DNA from: Microbacterium stercoris
GTDB taxonomy: Bacteria > Actinomycetota > Actinomycetes > Actinomycetales > Microbacteriaceae
Assembly (NCBI RefSeq): GCF_017592545.1
Contig: NZ_JAGFOA010000002.1
Location: forward strand, 310,001 to 374,000
DNA length: 64,000 nt
Direction: 5' to 3'
In this document: positions 61,913 to 64,000 of the stretch, piece after piece
Layout of the letters: each line of letters begins with the position of its first letter
Position numbering within the stretch: position 1 is the first letter of the stretch
Notes under the pieces: generated by a model
What the model saw: the letters and a program-made list of their open reading frames with translations, nothing else
Database searches by the model: none
Told to the model about the DNA's origin: nothing
Translations under genes and position numbers: made by a program

Positions 61913-62329
61913 ATGCGTCGAAACACGAGCCCGCTGCGCGGCCTTGCGAACCTGAACGTCGTCGCCGATGACGTCCCCGCCGCCATCGACTGGTACACGC
62001 GGGTGTTCGGCGAGGCGCCCTACTTCGTGCGCCCGGAGACGGGCGAACCTCAGTACGCCGAGTGGCGCTTCGGCGACGACGCCGACGAGTTCGCCGTGAT
62101 GAGCTCGGCGTTCCGTCCGTCCCTCGCCGCTCCGGGAGGCGCGCTCGCCTCGATCCACGTCGACGACATCCGGGCCGCGTTCGACTGGCTCGTCGGGCTG
62201 GGGGCTCGCCCCGCCGATCCGATCGTCGAGCGCGGCGGCGGATTCTGGAGCGCCTCGATCGCCGATCCGTTCGGCAACCTGATCGGCCTCATCCAGAGCC
62301 CGCACTGGCGCGACGCACACGCGCGGTGA
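61913..62329 (+). CDS. VOC-family (glyoxalase/bleomycin-resistance fold) protein
   Basis: 138 residues: paired beta-alpha-beta modules LANLNVVADDVPAAIDWYTRVFGEAPYF and SIHVDDIRAAFDWLVGLGARP, ending ADPFGNLIGLIQSP. AGGAAGGACAGGATC before the ATG. Divergent from and probably regulated by the WYL protein. Could bind or modify a small toxic molecule; no metal-site assignment is certain. Confidence 0.85.
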   Translation: MRRNTSPLRGLANLNVVADDVPAAIDWYTRVFGEAPYFVRPETGEPQYAEWRFGDDADEFAVMSSAFRPSLAAPGGALASIHVDDIRAAFDWLVGLGARPADPIVERGGGFWSASIADPFGNLIGLIQSPHWRDAHAR

Positions 62330-62368
62330 CCAGCTGCGGGCGCGCCGGGCGCCGCAGCCGGGACGGGA

Positions 62369-63001
62369 TCAGACGGTGCCGTAGAGGCGGTCGCCCGCGT
62401 CGCCGAGGCCGGGCACGATGTAGCCCTTCTCGTTCAGACGCTCATCGAGCGCACCGAGCACGAGGGTGACGTTGCGGCCGGCGACCTGCTTCTCGATCGC
62501 CGCGACGCCCTCGGGCGAGCCGAGAAGGCACACCGCGGTGACCTCCTGCGCGCCGCGACGGAAGAGGAACTCGATGGCCGCACCGAGTGATCCGCCCGTC
62601 GCGAGCATCGGGTCGAGCACAAAGCACTGGCGATCGCTGAGATCCTCGGGCAGGCGCTCGGCGTAGGTGACCGGCTCGAAGGTCACCTCATCGCGGGCCA
62701 TGCCGAGGAAGCCGACCTCGGCCGTCGGGATCAGCGTGACCATGCCGTCGAGCATGCCCAGGCCGGCGCGCAGGATCGGCACCACGAGCGGGCGCGGATC
62801 GCTGATCTTCACACCCGTCGTGCGGGTGACGGGGGTCTCGATCTCGCACGGCTCGACACGCACGTTGCGTGTGGCCTCGTAGGCGAGCAGCGTCATCAGC
62901 TCGGACGTGAGCTGACGGAACACGGGCGACGGGGTGTTCTTGTCGCGGAGCACCGTGATCTTGTGCGTGATGAGCGGGTGGTCGGCGACGTGCAGGCGCA
63001 T
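62369..63001 (-). CDS. upp: Uracil phosphoribosyltransferase
   Basis: 210 residues, standard length. [47 protein letters not shown] loop [21 protein letters not shown] and the C-terminal uracil site [17 protein letters not shown]. Salvages uracil to UMP. Divergent from tadA with only 58 nt between starts, and TAGCCT ends 6 nt before its ATG. Confidence 0.97.
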   Translation of the reverse strand: MRLHVADHPLITHKITVLRDKNTPSPVFRQLTSELMTLLAYEATRNVRVEPCEIETPVTRTTGVKISDPRPLVVPILRAGLGMLDGMVTLIPTAEVGFLGMARDEVTFEPVTYAERLPEDLSDRQCFVLDPMLATGGSLGAAIEFLFRRGAQEVTAVCLLGSPEGVAAIEKQVAGRNVTLVLGALDERLNEKGYIVPGLGDAGDRLYGTV

Positions 63002-63007
63002 GGCATC

Positions 63008-63013
63008 AGGCTA
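63008..63013 (-). promoter_or_regulatory. -10 box of upp (leaderless type)
   Basis: TAGCCT on the minus strand with 6 nt to the ATG at 63001. Confidence 0.5.
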
Positions 63014-63047
63014 CCTGCGCCACCCCGCGGCAACTCAAGGGAAACCG

Positions 63048-63053
63048 TAGGCT
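63048..63053 (+). promoter_or_regulatory. -10 box of tadA (leaderless type)
   Basis: TAGGCT with 6 nt to the ATG at 63060. Confidence 0.5.
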
Positions 63054-63059
63054 CGGAGC

Positions 63060-63521
63060 ATGATCCCGAACGAGGCCGACGACGCCGCGTTGCGCCGCGC
63101 GCTGGCGCTCGGGGCCGCCGCGGCCGATGCGGGCGAGGTGCCCGTCGGTGCGCTGGTGCTCGATGCCGGCGGTCGCGTGATCGGCGAGGGCCGCAATCGC
63201 CGCGAGGTCGACCTCGACCCCTCGGCCCACGCCGAGGTCGTGGCCATGCGCGAGGCCGCGCGAGAGATCGGATCGTGGAACCTCGAGGGCTGCACGCTGG
63301 TGGTCACCCTCGAGCCGTGTCTGATGTGCGCGGGCACCCTGTTGCAGGCCCGCATCTCCCGCCTGGTCTTCGGCGCCTGGGACGAGAAGGCCGGTGCGGC
63401 CGGATCCCTGTACGACGTCGTGCGCGACCGCCGCCTGCCCTACCGGGCCGAGGTGGTCGGCGGGGTGCGCGAGGCGGAGGCCCAGGCCCAGCTGCGCACG
63501 TTCTTCGAGGCCCGGCGCTAG
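63060..63521 (+). CDS. tadA: tRNA adenosine(34) deaminase
   Basis: 153 residues. Zinc motifs HAEVVAMREAARE and EPCLMCAGTLLQARI, then VFGAWDEKAGAAGSLYDVVRD and a basic C-terminus. Converts A34 to inosine in tRNA-Arg(ACG). Full length for the family. Leaderless-type promoter shared back to back with upp. Confidence 0.94.
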   Translation: MIPNEADDAALRRALALGAAAADAGEVPVGALVLDAGGRVIGEGRNRREVDLDPSAHAEVVAMREAAREIGSWNLEGCTLVVTLEPCLMCAGTLLQARISRLVFGAWDEKAGAAGSLYDVVRDRRLPYRAEVVGGVREAEAQAQLRTFFEARR

Positions 63522-63523
63522 GG

Positions 63524-64000
63524 TCAGCGGTCCGCGACGTCGCGAAGCGCGGGCTCCAGCTCGGGCCAGACGAAGCGGTACCCGGCTGCCTCGAGCCGCT
63601 CGGGAACGACCCACCGGCTCTTGAGCACGAGCTCGGGCTCGGTGCGCAGCACCCACATCGCGGGCTCGAGCATCCAGCGCCACGCGGGCAGACCGATCGG
63701 CGCTCGCACGATGCGCCGCAGCGTGGCCATCAGCGTCGTGTTGTCGCTCGTGGCGCGCGCGGCGAGGTTCACCGGGCCGTCCAGGTCGTCGCGATCGCGC
63801 AGGAACCGGATCGCGCCGATCACGTCGTCGATGTGGATCCAGCTGAACCGCTGCCGTCCTCGGGTGCGGTGATGCGGCGCGCGGCCGTCGCCGGAGGGAT
63901 CCGGTCCGATACCGCGGTAGCGGCGATGATCGAACCACCAGCCGTCGATCTGCGGGCCGCCGACGCCGAGGCGCGCGAGCCGGAAAAGCAGGTTCGTCGC
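63524..64000 (-). CDS. TIGR01777-family (YfcH-like) SDR epimerase, C-terminal part
   Basis: 158 codons to the stop, running off the window end. RQRFSWIHIDDVIGAIRFLRD, GPVNLAARATSDNTTLMATLRRIVRAPIGLPAW and a DUF1731-type tail (LKSRWVVPERLEAAGYRFVWPELEPALRDV) are diagnostic of this group. The preceding residues (DGWWFDHRRYRGIG) do not read as the expected Rossmann end, suggesting a longer multi-domain protein with a polyketide-cyclase-like or cyclase segment upstream. Converges with tadA. Confidence 0.8.
   Translation of the reverse strand, partial: ATNLLFRLARLGVGGPQIDGWWFDHRRYRGIGPDPSGDGRAPHHRTRGRQRFSWIHIDDVIGAIRFLRDRDDLDGPVNLAARATSDNTTLMATLRRIVRAPIGLPAWRWMLEPAMWVLRTEPELVLKSRWVVPERLEAAGYRFVWPELEPALRDVADR

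Noticed and set aside
57338..62329. Defence island suggested by a nuclease/helicase next to a WYL regulator
   Set aside because: The TM0106-type protein is a common single-copy housekeeping-like gene with its own promoter, and the WYL gene is tied to the VOC gene by a palindrome. No toxin, methylase or phage-defence partner is present.

Overview
This is about 64 kb of very GC-rich (~70 %) chromosomal DNA with dense coding on both strands. It looks like a high-GC actinobacterium, most likely a Microbacteriaceae/Microbacterium relative. Evidence: protein style, GTG/TTG starts, TANNNT -10 boxes directly in front of start codons, and an interspersed hairpin repeat (GACTCGCT..CGCTCGCTCGACGAGC type) found in seven intergenic clusters. 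The genus is an inference. No rRNA, tRNA, CRISPR array, insertion sequence, integrase or phage gene was seen.

Layout. 1-10.7 kb: an IclR regulator (cut by the window start) diverges from a tightly coupled operon. The operon encodes a betaine/choline-type ABC importer, a Fae-like (formaldehyde-activating-enzyme-like) protein, a beta-hydroxyacid dehydrogenase, an aldehyde dehydrogenase, a YgcW-like SDR, a YgcU/alkyl-DHAP-synthase-like flavoenzyme and a YgcE-like FGGY kinase. It reads as one complete uptake-plus-catabolism unit for an unidentified, probably quaternary-ammonium, substrate, and it is the best candidate for an undescribed system. 10.7-18.8 kb: a DUF998 membrane protein, then a sugar ABC importer with a debranching-type glucosidase. 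A LacI regulator faces it across a 26-bp CG-centred palindrome. A GntR/FCD regulator follows. 19-23.6 kb: two coupled LuxR-type regulators without an NTPase domain, a TetR regulator and a DUF1992 protein.

23.7-36 kb: coaBC, an NRDE protein, a luciferase-like/FAD-oxidase fusion, a QorR/QorB-like redox pair, an aldo/keto reductase, a VOC protein, an APC-family permease, a nucleotide-sugar-type dehydrogenase, small membrane proteins, a DNA glycosylase, and an orphan OmpR-type winged-helix regulator preceded by a short Cys-rich ORF that looks like a leaderless attenuator peptide. 36-48.7 kb: a MarR/MMPL efflux pair, a GNAT protein, an epimerase, an acyltransferase, a patatin, a deazaflavin-type oxidoreductase, SbcD-SbcC, small membrane proteins and a deaminase. 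48.9-64 kb: a lipase-maturation-factor-like protein, NAD synthetase, a glycosyltransferase, a PspC-type two-component system with its divergent PspC protein, a large TM0106-type nuclease/helicase, a WYL regulator facing a VOC protein over a palindrome, upp, tadA, and the C-terminus of a TIGR01777-type epimerase running off the end.

Two window-wide patterns stand out. About 17 genes have a TANNNT-like hexamer ending 6-9 nt before the start codon, which suggests widespread leaderless transcription. The hairpin repeats sit almost only at gene ends and between genes.
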